Of a DNA stretch of 21,197 nt, positions 16,213 to 21,197 are shown piece after piece. Each line of letters opens with the position of its first letter. Within the stretch, counting starts at the first letter, position 1. The notes under the pieces were generated by a model. The model was not told the origin of the DNA. It saw only the letters and a list, made by a program, of their open reading frames with translations, and did no database searches. A program made the position numbers and the translations under genes. This stretch comes from an uncultured Oscillospiraceae bacterium (GTDB taxonomy: Bacteria > Bacillota > Clostridia > Oscillospirales > Ruminococcaceae), in contig UQQY01000014.1 of NCBI GenBank assembly GCA_900543295.1, positions 1 to 21,197 on the forward strand, given 5' to 3'.

Positions 16213-16238
16213 CTGTATCCTCCCAATATTATGGTTCT

Positions 16239-16808
16239 TTACTCGTCAATCTCCACCTGTACGACGGTGGTCTTGTCCTCCCCGTCTTTTTTCTCCTCTC
16301 CCCATTCGGGAAAGTTGTTTTGCAGCGCGAGCTTTACTCCCGCCGCCGTCTCGCAGAGCCGTTCCTCCAAATAGGCCTCGCACCGTCCAAGCGCCCAGCA
16401 TACCACGTCGCCGACCTGCTCGTCCTCCCGCATGGAAAAGAGCTCCTTTCGTGAAGCAAACCCAAGTGCAAGCGCAAGTCCGGAGACCGTGGGCGGATGC
16501 TCTCCCTCAATGCAGGTGCGGCCGTCCCTTCCTCTCACCGGATTTCCGTCCTCATCCTTTACCACGCGCCCGCGGCAGGATGAAAAATAAGCCGCAGCTT
16601 TAAGCATCAGCTCGCTTCGATAGCGCTTCGGCGTCATGTAAACCTTCCGTGTGCAGCTTGTCGGCGGGCATCCCCGCTTTTCGCCGGTATCCAGCATGAA
16701 GTGACAGCCCCATGACCCCGGATCGCCGATTTGCCGGTGATAAACGCATCCTGTGCAGGATACGCGCTTAAACGGGCGGTCCTCTCCTTTTCCAAATTTA
16801 TCCGACAT
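16239..16808 (-). CDS. Phage terminase small subunit (gp3/Sf6-like) with N-terminal Cys-rich domain
   Basis: A 189-residue protein. Residues about 105-180 show the P22/Sf6 gp3-type small terminase pattern: PPTVSGLALALGF, then GRCEAYLEERLCET and VKLALQNNFPEW. The first 55 residues form a separate, probably metal-binding domain: C18-x2-C21, H24, C35-H36, C47 and C52, with LDTGEKRGCPP. That segment resembles short cysteine-rich proteins found as separate genes in Clostridia phages (from memory, not checked). Small subunits recognise the phage pac or cos site and deliver DNA to the large subunit. It is placed directly before the large subunit, in the usual order. The tail is acidic. Start ATG at 16808-16806, 14 nt after the preceding gene's stop. 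Confidence 0.8.
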   Translation of the reverse strand: MSDKFGKGEDRPFKRVSCTGCVYHRQIGDPGSWGCHFMLDTGEKRGCPPTSCTRKVYMTPKRYRSELMLKAAAYFSSCRGRVVKDEDGNPVRGRDGRTCIEGEHPPTVSGLALALGFASRKELFSMREDEQVGDVVCWALGRCEAYLEERLCETAAGVKLALQNNFPEWGEEKKDGEDKTTVVQVEIDE

Positions 16809-16822
16809 AGCACAGCCCCCTT

Positions 16823-17101
16823 CTAATCATAGTTGTCATAGCCCAGCACAAGCAGTTGTTCCCGCGACCGGCTGTACTCCGCCGCAAGCGCCGCAAAAGC
16901 GTCCGCATAATACATGCGGATTTCTTCCTTGAGCTCAGACGGCAGCAGCGAACAATCCGCAACAAATTCTTCCGCCTCCTCCCATTCCCGGCGGGCTGTG
17001 TCCTTCGCCTCACCGCATTGTCTGACCTTTTTCAGCATTTTTTCGTAGAGCGGATTCGCCTGCGGCGGGGACGGCATCCACTCTATTTCCTGTACGCGCA
17101 T
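16823..17101 (-). CDS. Small hypothetical phage protein
   Basis: A 92-residue protein that I do not recognise. It is charged, mostly helical and without membrane segments; Glu, Arg and Lys are frequent from residue 18 on, and it ends in YDNYD. It starts at ATG 17101-17099 after an excellent ribosome site, GGAGGAGGTG (on the - strand, about 17107-17116), which lies inside the preceding gene. The two frames overlap by 92 nt, so translation is probably coupled. It ends 14 nt before the small terminase start. A role in packaging or its regulation is only suggested by position. Confidence 0.62.
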   Translation of the reverse strand: MRVQEIEWMPSPPQANPLYEKMLKKVRQCGEAKDTARREWEEAEEFVADCSLLPSELKEEIRMYYADAFAALAAEYSRSREQLLVLGYDNYD

Positions 17102-17534
17102 TCTTTCGCACCTCCTCCATGTTAGTATGAAGGAGGGATTTCGTCATTTTCGTCTGCTTTGTAAGAAAGGCCTGATGCTTCCGCCGCGGATACTGCTCGT
17201 CATGCTCTCCGATGGAAAAGGCGATCTGCTGCCACGACAGTCCGTTTATATACCGCAGGGACAAAATCTGCCGCATCATGCTGTCCTCCACCGAGTCAAT
17301 GAACCTGCAAAGGCGGTTGTATTCGGCGGCGGCCCTGCTGATACGCGCGGCAATCATCTTCCGGCTTGCCTCGATCTCTTCCCTCACAAGCATCAGCTCT
17401 TCGCCGTTTAAGTCCGGAAGCCCCGCCGCAGAGCCCTTTCCGCTCAATACCGCTTCCAGCTCGCAGAGCCGTTTCCGCTCCGCCGCAATCTCCCGATTCA
17501 GCCATCCCAGTTGACTAAGCTCTTCTTTTGTCAT
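17010..17534 (-). CDS. Phage sigma-70-region-4-like regulator (ArpU/DUF1492-like)
   Basis: A 174-residue protein. Residues 1-80 are helical and charged. Residues about 80-115 contain RQILSLRYINGLSWQQIAFS, a sigma-region-4-like helix-turn-helix, followed by DEQYPRRKHQAFL; this is the pattern of ArpU/DUF1492-type phage regulators, which switch on late genes. Being first in the terminase operon suits that role. Start ATG 17534-17532 has CGGAGG 8-13 nt upstream. The last 31 codons overlap the next gene out of frame, and that tail (RKNARTGNRVDAVPAAG) looks unlike the rest, so the original stop may have been lost. DUF assignment is from memory of the pattern. Confidence 0.72.
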   Translation of the reverse strand: MTKEELSQLGWLNREIAAERKRLCELEAVLSGKGSAAGLPDLNGEELMLVREEIEASRKMIAARISRAAAEYNRLCRFIDSVEDSMMRQILSLRYINGLSWQQIAFSIGEHDEQYPRRKHQAFLTKQTKMTKSLLHTNMEEVRKNARTGNRVDAVPAAGESALRKNAEKGQTMR

Positions 17535-17563
17535 AGCATACCTCCGTTTCGTGTTTTCCGTAT

Positions 17564-17578
17564 ACAGAATGGTGTAAT
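17564..17578 (+). repeat. Operator-like element, copy A
   Basis: ACAGAATGGTGTAAT is identical at 13 of 15 positions to ACAGAATTCTGTAAT at 17718-17732. It lies in the leader of the sigma-like gene, 30 nt upstream of its start codon. Confidence 0.5.
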
Positions 17579-17668
17579 GTTTTCTTTACCGTACAGTACT
17601 CCCAGCATCCGCAGAAAGAAATCGTTGTGCGCACATGAAATAAAATTTATTGTGCATGCTTCCTTCTC

Positions 17669-17697
17669 TTGACATTTTCAAAAAAGTGTAATACTAT
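17669..17697 (+). promoter_or_regulatory. Rightward promoter for the repressor-ImmA pair
   Basis: TTGACA (17669-17674) and TACTAT (17692-17697) are 17 nt apart. Transcription would start near 17704 and leave a leader of about 117 nt. A second TTGACA at 17715-17720 with TATCTT at 17737-17742 (16-nt gap) is an alternative nearer the gene. Confidence 0.72.
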
Positions 17698-17717
17698 ATT
17701 CGTAGAAAAAGATATTG

Positions 17718-17732
17718 ACAGAATTCTGTAAT
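17718..17732 (+). promoter_or_regulatory. Candidate repressor operator (12-bp perfect palindrome)
   Basis: ACAGAATTCTGT at 17718-17729 is a perfect palindrome, and AAT follows to complete the element shared with 17564-17578. It overlaps the end of a TTGACA box (17715-17720) and lies just downstream of the start of the leftward promoter. This is what a phage repressor operator looks like, but binding is inferred. Confidence 0.55.
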
Positions 17733-17743
17733 TCCATATCTTT

Positions 17744-17772
17744 ATGATAATACGGAATATTGGAATTGTCAA
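17744..17772 (-). promoter_or_regulatory. Leftward promoter for the sigma-like/terminase operon
   Basis: On the - strand, TTGACA (17772-17767) and TATCAT (17749-17744) are separated by exactly 17 nt. The start would be near 17737, giving a leader of about 200 nt to the first ATG at 17534. It overlaps and faces the rightward promoter. Confidence 0.72.
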
Positions 17773-17820
17773 GTGTATTTTTCCAAAACCCCGTATTATC
17801 TGAACAAGAGGTGGCATCAA

Positions 17821-18177
17821 ATGTCGAAAATGTACCAAATCATTGAAGCGCTGTGCCGCGCACACCACACCAATGTAACCGCAATGTGCCGGGAACTCGA
17901 TATTGGCAGAAGTACGCTGACCGAACTGAAACAGGGCCGTACACAAACACTGTCAGCCGCGACAACCAGTAAGATCGCCGGCTATTTCAACGTCTCTGTC
18001 GCCTACCTGCTCGGTGAAACCAATACCCCGCAAAGCCGCTCGGCAACAGATGCGGAAATTAAATTCGCGCTCTTCGGCGGGGCAGACGATGTAACCGACG
18101 AGATGTTTGAAGAGGTTAAGGCCTATGCGCAGTTTGTGAAGGAACGCAAAAAGAATGAAAACAAAGGCTCTGTATAA
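17821..18177 (+). CDS. XRE-family helix-turn-helix transcriptional repressor
   Basis: The ATG at 17821, after AGAGGTGG at 17807-17814, gives 118 residues; the open frame continues upstream but over promoter sequence. Residues about 8-65 are an XRE/cro-type helix-turn-helix: NVTAMCRELDIGRSTLTELK, then TLSAATTSKIAGYFNVSVAYLL, with LLGE closing the domain. The remaining part is acidic and helical. It likely holds the divergent leftward operon silent and may control itself through the palindrome at 17718. Its end overlaps the protease gene by 23 nt, the usual arrangement in elements where the protease cleaves the repressor on induction. Confidence 0.92.
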   Translation: MSKMYQIIEALCRAHHTNVTAMCRELDIGRSTLTELKQGRTQTLSAATTSKIAGYFNVSVAYLLGETNTPQSRSATDAEIKFALFGGADDVTDEMFEEVKAYAQFVKERKKNENKGSV

Positions 18178-18562
18178 ACTGGCCGAAGAAGAAAATATCA
18201 CAATCGACAATGTCCGCCTGCCGCTCACGAAGGCTTTTTCCCTGATGGATGAGGAAGGCGACTGCTTTGTCGCGCTTGATTACAGTCAAATCACGAATGA
18301 CCGTGAGGAACGCGTCATGCTCGCGCATGAACTTGGCCACTGTGTCCGCGGCGCTTTTTATAACCGCTACAGCGCAGTTGACTGCAAAAGCCGCCATGAG
18401 CGGCGCGCAAACGTCTGGGCCTATCGGAAGCTGGTCTCAGAGGACGAGCTGCACGAGGCGGTTATGCGCGGCAATGTGGAAATTTGGGAGCTGGCGGAAT
18501 ACTTCGACCTGCCGCAGGACTTGATGGAACAAATTGTAAATTACTACGAGGGGATCGAATGA
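18155..18562 (+). CDS. ImmA/IrrE family zinc metallopeptidase
   Basis: A 135-residue metallopeptidase with the zinc motif HELGH at residues 58-62 (H58, E59, H62) inside REERVMLAHELGHCVRGAFY, and the downstream family motif HERRANVWAYRKL, whose E82 is the likely third ligand. In ICEBs1 and related elements, ImmA cuts the XRE repressor ImmR and so releases the element. The gene overlaps its repressor by 23 nt, with AAGGAACGC at 18139-18147 as a ribosome site before ATG 18155. It is of normal length and intact. A terminator follows at 18593-18635. The repressor as its substrate is inferred from family precedent. Confidence 0.93.
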   Translation: MKTKALYKLAEEENITIDNVRLPLTKAFSLMDEEGDCFVALDYSQITNDREERVMLAHELGHCVRGAFYNRYSAVDCKSRHERRANVWAYRKLVSEDELHEAVMRGNVEIWELAEYFDLPQDLMEQIVNYYEGIE

Positions 18563-18592
18563 TTCCGTCTAAGAGCATGATAGATCGATAAA

Positions 18593-18635
18593 AAAATTCC
18601 TCTGAAAGCGAAAATCGTTTTCAGAGGAATTTTAT
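18593..18635 (+). terminator. Terminator after the ImmA gene
   Basis: A 15-bp stem, AAAATTCCTCTGAAA (18593-18607) with TTTCAGAGGAATTTT (18619-18633), an 11-nt loop and a following T-rich tract (TTTTATTTTTATT). It lies 30 nt after the ImmA stop and marks the right limit of the island. Confidence 0.92.
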
Positions 18636-18667
18636 TTTTATTACTCCGCAATAAAGACAATTATAAT

Positions 18668-18696
18668 GGCCGCGCCCCTCATCGGGGCGCATGGCC
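18668..18696. repeat. GC-rich hairpin between two terminators
   Basis: GCGCCCC (18672-18678) and GGGGCGC (18684-18690) pair with a 5-nt TCATC loop; GGCC at 18668-18671 and GGCC at 18693-18696 extend the stem past a 2-nt AT bulge. There is no T-run next to it. It is flanked by an A/T-rich stretch. Its role is unknown; it may be a dispersed intergenic repeat or a boundary feature. Confidence 0.55.
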
Positions 18697-18697
18697 G

Positions 18698-18732
18698 AAA
18701 AAATAGCCTCCGTTTCTCTGCGGCTATTTTTT
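18698..18732 (-). terminator. Terminator after the M18 aminopeptidase gene
   Basis: AAAAAATAGCC (18698-18708) and GGCTATTTTTT (18722-18732) form an 11-bp stem with a 13-nt loop. Read on the - strand it ends in a run of six T residues, 28 nt after the aminopeptidase stop. It could also act rightward. Confidence 0.88.
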
Positions 18733-18760
18733 ATTAAAGTTTACGTTCTCAGGCTTAAAA

Positions 18761-20164
18761 TCAGCCGATAAACGCAACAAACGCACGATAGAGCGAATAA
18801 ACGTCAATCTTTGCAGTGACCTCAAAGGGCGCGTGCATGGAAAGTACCGGAACGCCAATGTCGATGGTGTCGATGTCGAGCTCCGCCGTGCAGAAAGCAA
18901 CCGTTCCGCCGCCGCCCTGATCCACCTTGCCAAGCTCGCCGGTCTGCCAGAGGACGTTTTCTCTGTCCATCAAATGCTGAATTTCCGCGGCAAACTCCGC
19001 AGAGGCATCCGACGTGCCGGATTTTCCGCGCGCGCCCGTGTACTTGGTGATGACAGCGCCATAGTTTACAAAACAGTTGTTGCGCGGCTCGCTGACCTCC
19101 GGAAAATTGGGGTCAAACGCCGCGTTCACGTCGGCGGACAGGCACTTCGAATGCGACATAACAATTCTGCCCGGCACGTTATAAGCTGCGGCGAGATTTT
19201 CAAGAAAGAACGGCAAAAACGAACCTGCGAGACCTGTCGTACCATTCGAGCCGGTCTCCTCCTTATCGGAGAAAACGCAGACAGCCGTGCGCTTTGGCGT
19301 TTCTTTCTTATCGAGCAGGGCGGAAAACGAAGCGTAGGCGCAAACATGGTCGTCCTGACCGTATGCGCCGATCATGCTGCGGTCGAAGCCAATATCCCTG
19401 GCCTTGTAGGCCGGTACGACCGTCAGCTCCGCAGAACGGAAATCCTTTTCCACAATACCGTACTTCTCGTTCAAAATGCGCATAAGGTTCAGCTTGACAC
19501 GCTCGCTGGCCTCATCATCGCGAAAAGGATGCGAGCCGATCAGAATGTTTAGCTGCTCGCCTTTGATTCCCTCGTGCAGCGGAAGCTTGACCTGATCTGC
19601 GGCAAGGTGCGGCAGAAGATCGGTTACACAGAAAACCGGATCGCCTTCCTCCTCGCCCACGGCAACGGTCAGGGACGAGCCGTCCGCACGAACGACAACG
19701 CCGTGCAGCGCGAGCGGAATCGCCGTCCACTGGTACTTTTTAATGCCGCCGTAATAGTGCGTTTTAAACAGGGCAAGCTCATTGTCCTCATACAATGGAT
19801 TGACCTTCAGGTCAAGGCGCGGAGAATCAATGTGCGATGTCAGCAGATTGACGCCCTGTTCAATCGGATCCGTGCCGATCACAGCAAAAGCAGCCGCTTT
19901 CCCTCGGTTGTTGTAATAAATCCTGTCGCCCGGCTTATAAGCCTTTCCGATCTCAAACGGAACAAATCCCGCTTTTTCGGCCATTTCAACGGCAATCGTT
20001 ACCGTCTCGCGCTCAGTTTTTGCGCTGTTCAAAAAAGCCTTATAGCCCTCGCAGTAGTCCTGTGCCGCAGCAAGCTCTGCATCAGACATCTGCAATCCGC
20101 CGTGCTTACGGCTTAAAAAGAGCTGATCCTTGAGCGCCTGTGCGGCTGATTTTGTCTTTTCCAT
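18761..20164 (-). CDS. M18 family aminopeptidase
   Basis: A 467-residue zinc aminopeptidase of family M18 (aspartyl/yeast aminopeptidase I type), a cytoplasmic dodecameric enzyme in characterised members that removes N-terminal residues. Motifs: LLTSHIDSPRLDLK with H111 and D113; GAYGQDDHVCAYAS; FSDKEETGSNGTTG with the catalytic and metal-binding glutamates; SADVNAAFDPN; and PVLSMHAPFEV with the last metal His. KTHYYGGIKKYQW is the usual M18 segment. AGGAGG lies just upstream of ATG 20164-20162. It is full length. It follows the lytic transglycosylase gene by 34 nt on the same strand, so co-transcription with coaE is likely. Confidence 0.95.
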   Translation of the reverse strand: MEKTKSAAQALKDQLFLSRKHGGLQMSDAELAAAQDYCEGYKAFLNSAKTERETVTIAVEMAEKAGFVPFEIGKAYKPGDRIYYNNRGKAAAFAVIGTDPIEQGVNLLTSHIDSPRLDLKVNPLYEDNELALFKTHYYGGIKKYQWTAIPLALHGVVVRADGSSLTVAVGEEEGDPVFCVTDLLPHLAADQVKLPLHEGIKGEQLNILIGSHPFRDDEASERVKLNLMRILNEKYGIVEKDFRSAELTVVPAYKARDIGFDRSMIGAYGQDDHVCAYASFSALLDKKETPKRTAVCVFSDKEETGSNGTTGLAGSFLPFFLENLAAAYNVPGRIVMSHSKCLSADVNAAFDPNFPEVSEPRNNCFVNYGAVITKYTGARGKSGTSDASAEFAAEIQHLMDRENVLWQTGELGKVDQGGGGTVAFCTAELDIDTIDIGVPVLSMHAPFEVTAKIDVYSLYRAFVAFIG

Positions 20165-20198
20165 GGTTCTTTCCTCCTAAATATTTCGAGGCCATCGC

Positions 20199-20774
20199 TT
20201 AAATCCCGTCCGGATAGACAGAGCGGTATTTTTCATAAGCGTTCATGACCTTGTTTACATAATGTGCGGTAACAGAAGACGGGATCCTGTCGAGCGTTTG
20301 CCCGTCGGCAGAAAGCGAGCTGTCCGAAAGCCAGCCGTTTACCGCGCCGCGGCCCGCATGATAGGCTGCGGCCGCCAGTTCAAGCGAGCCGAACTCGCGA
20401 TACAGGTAGTGCAGAAAAAACACGCCGTACCGAATGTTCGTCTCCGGCGTGAACATGTCCCCAAACGTCGTCTCCCCGTCGCCGAGCTTATTCTTAATCC
20501 AGTCAAACGTTGTTTCAGCCACCTGCATAAGCCCGCGGGCATCCGCCTCGGACACAGCGTTTGGATCAAAATCGCTTTCCGTCTTCATCACAGCAAGAAT
20601 GAACGCCGGATCCATATCGTATTCCGCAGCATATTTTAAGACCGTCTCCCGATAATTGACAGGATAGTTTTTCCGGTAAAAATGCCGGACACCCGCATGT
20701 ACCGCGAAACAGCCGATTACGACCAAAACCGCCAAAACAATCGGAATGATAAACTTACGAATACGAACGACCAT
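20199..20774 (-). CDS. Membrane-anchored lytic transglycosylase (SLT domain)
   Basis: A 191-residue protein. An N-terminal membrane segment (about residues 9-27, FIIPIVLAVLVVIGCFAV) anchors it outside the cell membrane. An SLT catalytic domain follows: AEYDMDPAFILAVMKTESDF with catalytic E66, then DARGLMQV and TPETNIRYGVFFL. The AAAAYHAGRGAVNGWL segment completes the goose-lysozyme-like pattern. It cleaves peptidoglycan between MurNAc and GlcNAc. GGAGGTG precedes the ATG at 20774-20772, and the gene overlaps the end of coaE by 20 nt. A coaE-transglycosylase pair is common in Clostridia. Roles in wall turnover or in sporulation are both possible. Confidence 0.93.
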   Translation of the reverse strand: MVVRIRKFIIPIVLAVLVVIGCFAVHAGVRHFYRKNYPVNYRETVLKYAAEYDMDPAFILAVMKTESDFDPNAVSEADARGLMQVAETTFDWIKNKLGDGETTFGDMFTPETNIRYGVFFLHYLYREFGSLELAAAAYHAGRGAVNGWLSDSSLSADGQTLDRIPSSVTAHYVNKVMNAYEKYRSVYPDGI

Positions 20775-21197
20775 TCTTCACCTCCAGAAGATGTGTGACA
20801 CAGCGGCGTACCGCTTCGGAAAGCTCCTGCTCGCCGTCATTGTTTTCGATGATGCTGTGACAGCGCGCTCGGAAGAATGCTTCGGTATGCTGGCTCGCCA
20901 TGCGTGAAAGCGCCTCGTTTTCCGTAAGGCCGTCGCGCGCAATAATCCGTGCTTTTCGAAGCGATTCGTCTGCGCAAACGCCGATGATATAGTCGCACAG
21001 AGCGTCCGCGCCGCTCTCAAAAAGCGTCGGCGCATCCAGCACGGCGAGCTGCCCGCCTTTTTTCTTTAAGTCGGCCCGCATTTCCTCGATTCGTCCGACA
21101 ATATACGGGAAAATTATCTGATTCAGCAGCGCAAGCGCGGTCGGATCAGAAAATACAATCCTGCCAAGCGCTCTGCGGTTAAGCTCGCCGTCTTCTG
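20755..21197 (-). CDS. coaE: Dephospho-CoA kinase (CoaE), 5' end outside window
   Basis: The C-terminal about 147 codons of coaE; the frame stays open to the window's right edge, so the first ATG inside (21081) is not the true start. Visible CoaE segments are DGELNRRALGRIVFSDP, the ALLNQIIFPYI helix, LAVLDAPTLFESGAD (the PLLFE-type motif, here PTLFE), CDYIIGVCADESLRKARI and ARDGLTENEALSRMASQ. The enzyme phosphorylates dephospho-CoA in the last step of coenzyme A synthesis. The ATP-binding P-loop is off the window. The end overlaps the lytic transglycosylase gene by 20 nt. The C-terminus ends in KNGRSYS. Confidence 0.93.
   Translation of the reverse strand, partial: EDGELNRRALGRIVFSDPTALALLNQIIFPYIVGRIEEMRADLKKKGGQLAVLDAPTLFESGADALCDYIIGVCADESLRKARIIARDGLTENEALSRMASQHTEAFFRARCHSIIENNDGEQELSEAVRRCVTHLLEVKNGRSYS

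Larger units (their letters stand above)
17535..17820. promoter_or_regulatory. Divergent phage control region
   Basis: An AT-rich 286-bp gap between the leftward operon and the rightward repressor. It contains promoters on both strands (17669-17697 and 17744-17772, listed separately), a 12-bp palindrome at 17718-17729, and repeated TGTAAT elements at 17573, 17687 and 17727. A loose 25-bp palindrome lies at 17631-17655 (GCACA...TGTGC). The base composition is clearly more AT-rich than the surrounding genes, as is usual for phage switch regions. Confidence 0.75.
14801..18640. mobile_element. Phage-derived island: repressor/ImmA module plus terminase operon
   Basis: Four leftward genes (phage sigma-like regulator, hypothetical protein, terminase small and large subunits) and two rightward genes (repressor, ImmA/IrrE protease) lie around one AT-rich control region, in a window otherwise made of core genes. 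Limits are set by the terminators at 14770-14800 and 18593-18635. No integrase, excisionase, portal, capsid, tail or lysis gene is present, and I found no flanking direct repeat by eye. The reading frames are open and the terminase motifs intact. It is best read as a truncated prophage or a very small satellite-like element; which one is not decided. Confidence 0.8.

Noticed and set aside
17631..17655. Quasi-palindrome GCACA...TGTGC as a second operator type
   Set aside because: The outer arms and the inner AATAAA/TTTATT repeat have different centres and it shares nothing with the TGTAAT elements, so it may be chance in AT-rich DNA.
18639..18667. Possible promoter with TATAAT at 18662-18667 for a small RNA through the GC hairpin
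   Set aside because: No acceptable -35 box at 17 nt (TATTAC), and the start would fall inside the hairpin stem.
14754..18760. Attachment-site direct repeats flanking the phage island
   Set aside because: I compared the two flanks by eye and saw no shared stretch long enough to exceed chance; no integrase is present to support a site.

Overview
The window looks like a chromosomal segment of a moderately GC-rich, low-oxygen Gram-positive bacterium of the class Clostridia, most plausibly an Oscillospirales/Ruminococcaceae-type organism. This rests on a SpoIIR-type sporulation gene, the recJ-rel-dtd-MBL-hemZ gene order, a SAM-I riboswitch before metK, strong AGGAGG-type ribosome sites, sigma-A-like promoters and a Clostridia-style prophage segment. 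No species can be named from the sequence alone.

Layout, left to right. (1) 1-4817, + strand: the end of a HisJ-type PHP histidinol phosphatase; an Lrp/AsnC regulator; a class I/II aminotransferase; a DUF362-ferredoxin protein; ispE (isoprenoid precursor synthesis); spoIIR (forespore-to-mother-cell signalling). The regulator, aminotransferase and ferredoxin genes overlap by 1-4 nt and look translationally coupled. A textbook terminator at 4852-4881 ends this unit. (2) 4943-12801, + strand: a strong promoter drives recJ, rel (ppGpp metabolism), dtd, a glyoxalase-II-like hydrolase, hemZ and a P-loop nucleoside kinase, closely packed. (3) 12807-14800, + strand: a separately promoted zinc-ribbon protein with a cysteine-rich tail, then promoter, SAM-I riboswitch and metK, ended by a 13-bp bidirectional terminator.

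(4) 14848-18562: a compact phage-derived island. A divergent control region (17535-17820) separates a rightward repressor plus ImmA/IrrE protease pair from a leftward operon of a phage sigma-like regulator, a small hypothetical protein, a terminase small subunit and a large terminase that looks intact. No integrase, portal, capsid, tail or lysis gene is present, and the packaging operon stops within about 50 bp of the metK terminator. The control region holds overlapping face-to-face promoters and a set of related operator-like motifs.

(5) 18563-21197: three successive hairpins, two of them terminators, then a leftward housekeeping unit: coaE (5' end outside the window), a membrane-anchored lytic transglycosylase and an M18 aminopeptidase.

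Most of the window is ordinary core metabolism. The points most worth a second look are the terminase-plus-immunity mini-island, its control region, the fused cysteine-rich domain on the small terminase, the inverted repeat that may mask the spoIIR ribosome site, the two long out-of-frame gene overlaps, and the Cys-rich zinc-ribbon protein beside metK.
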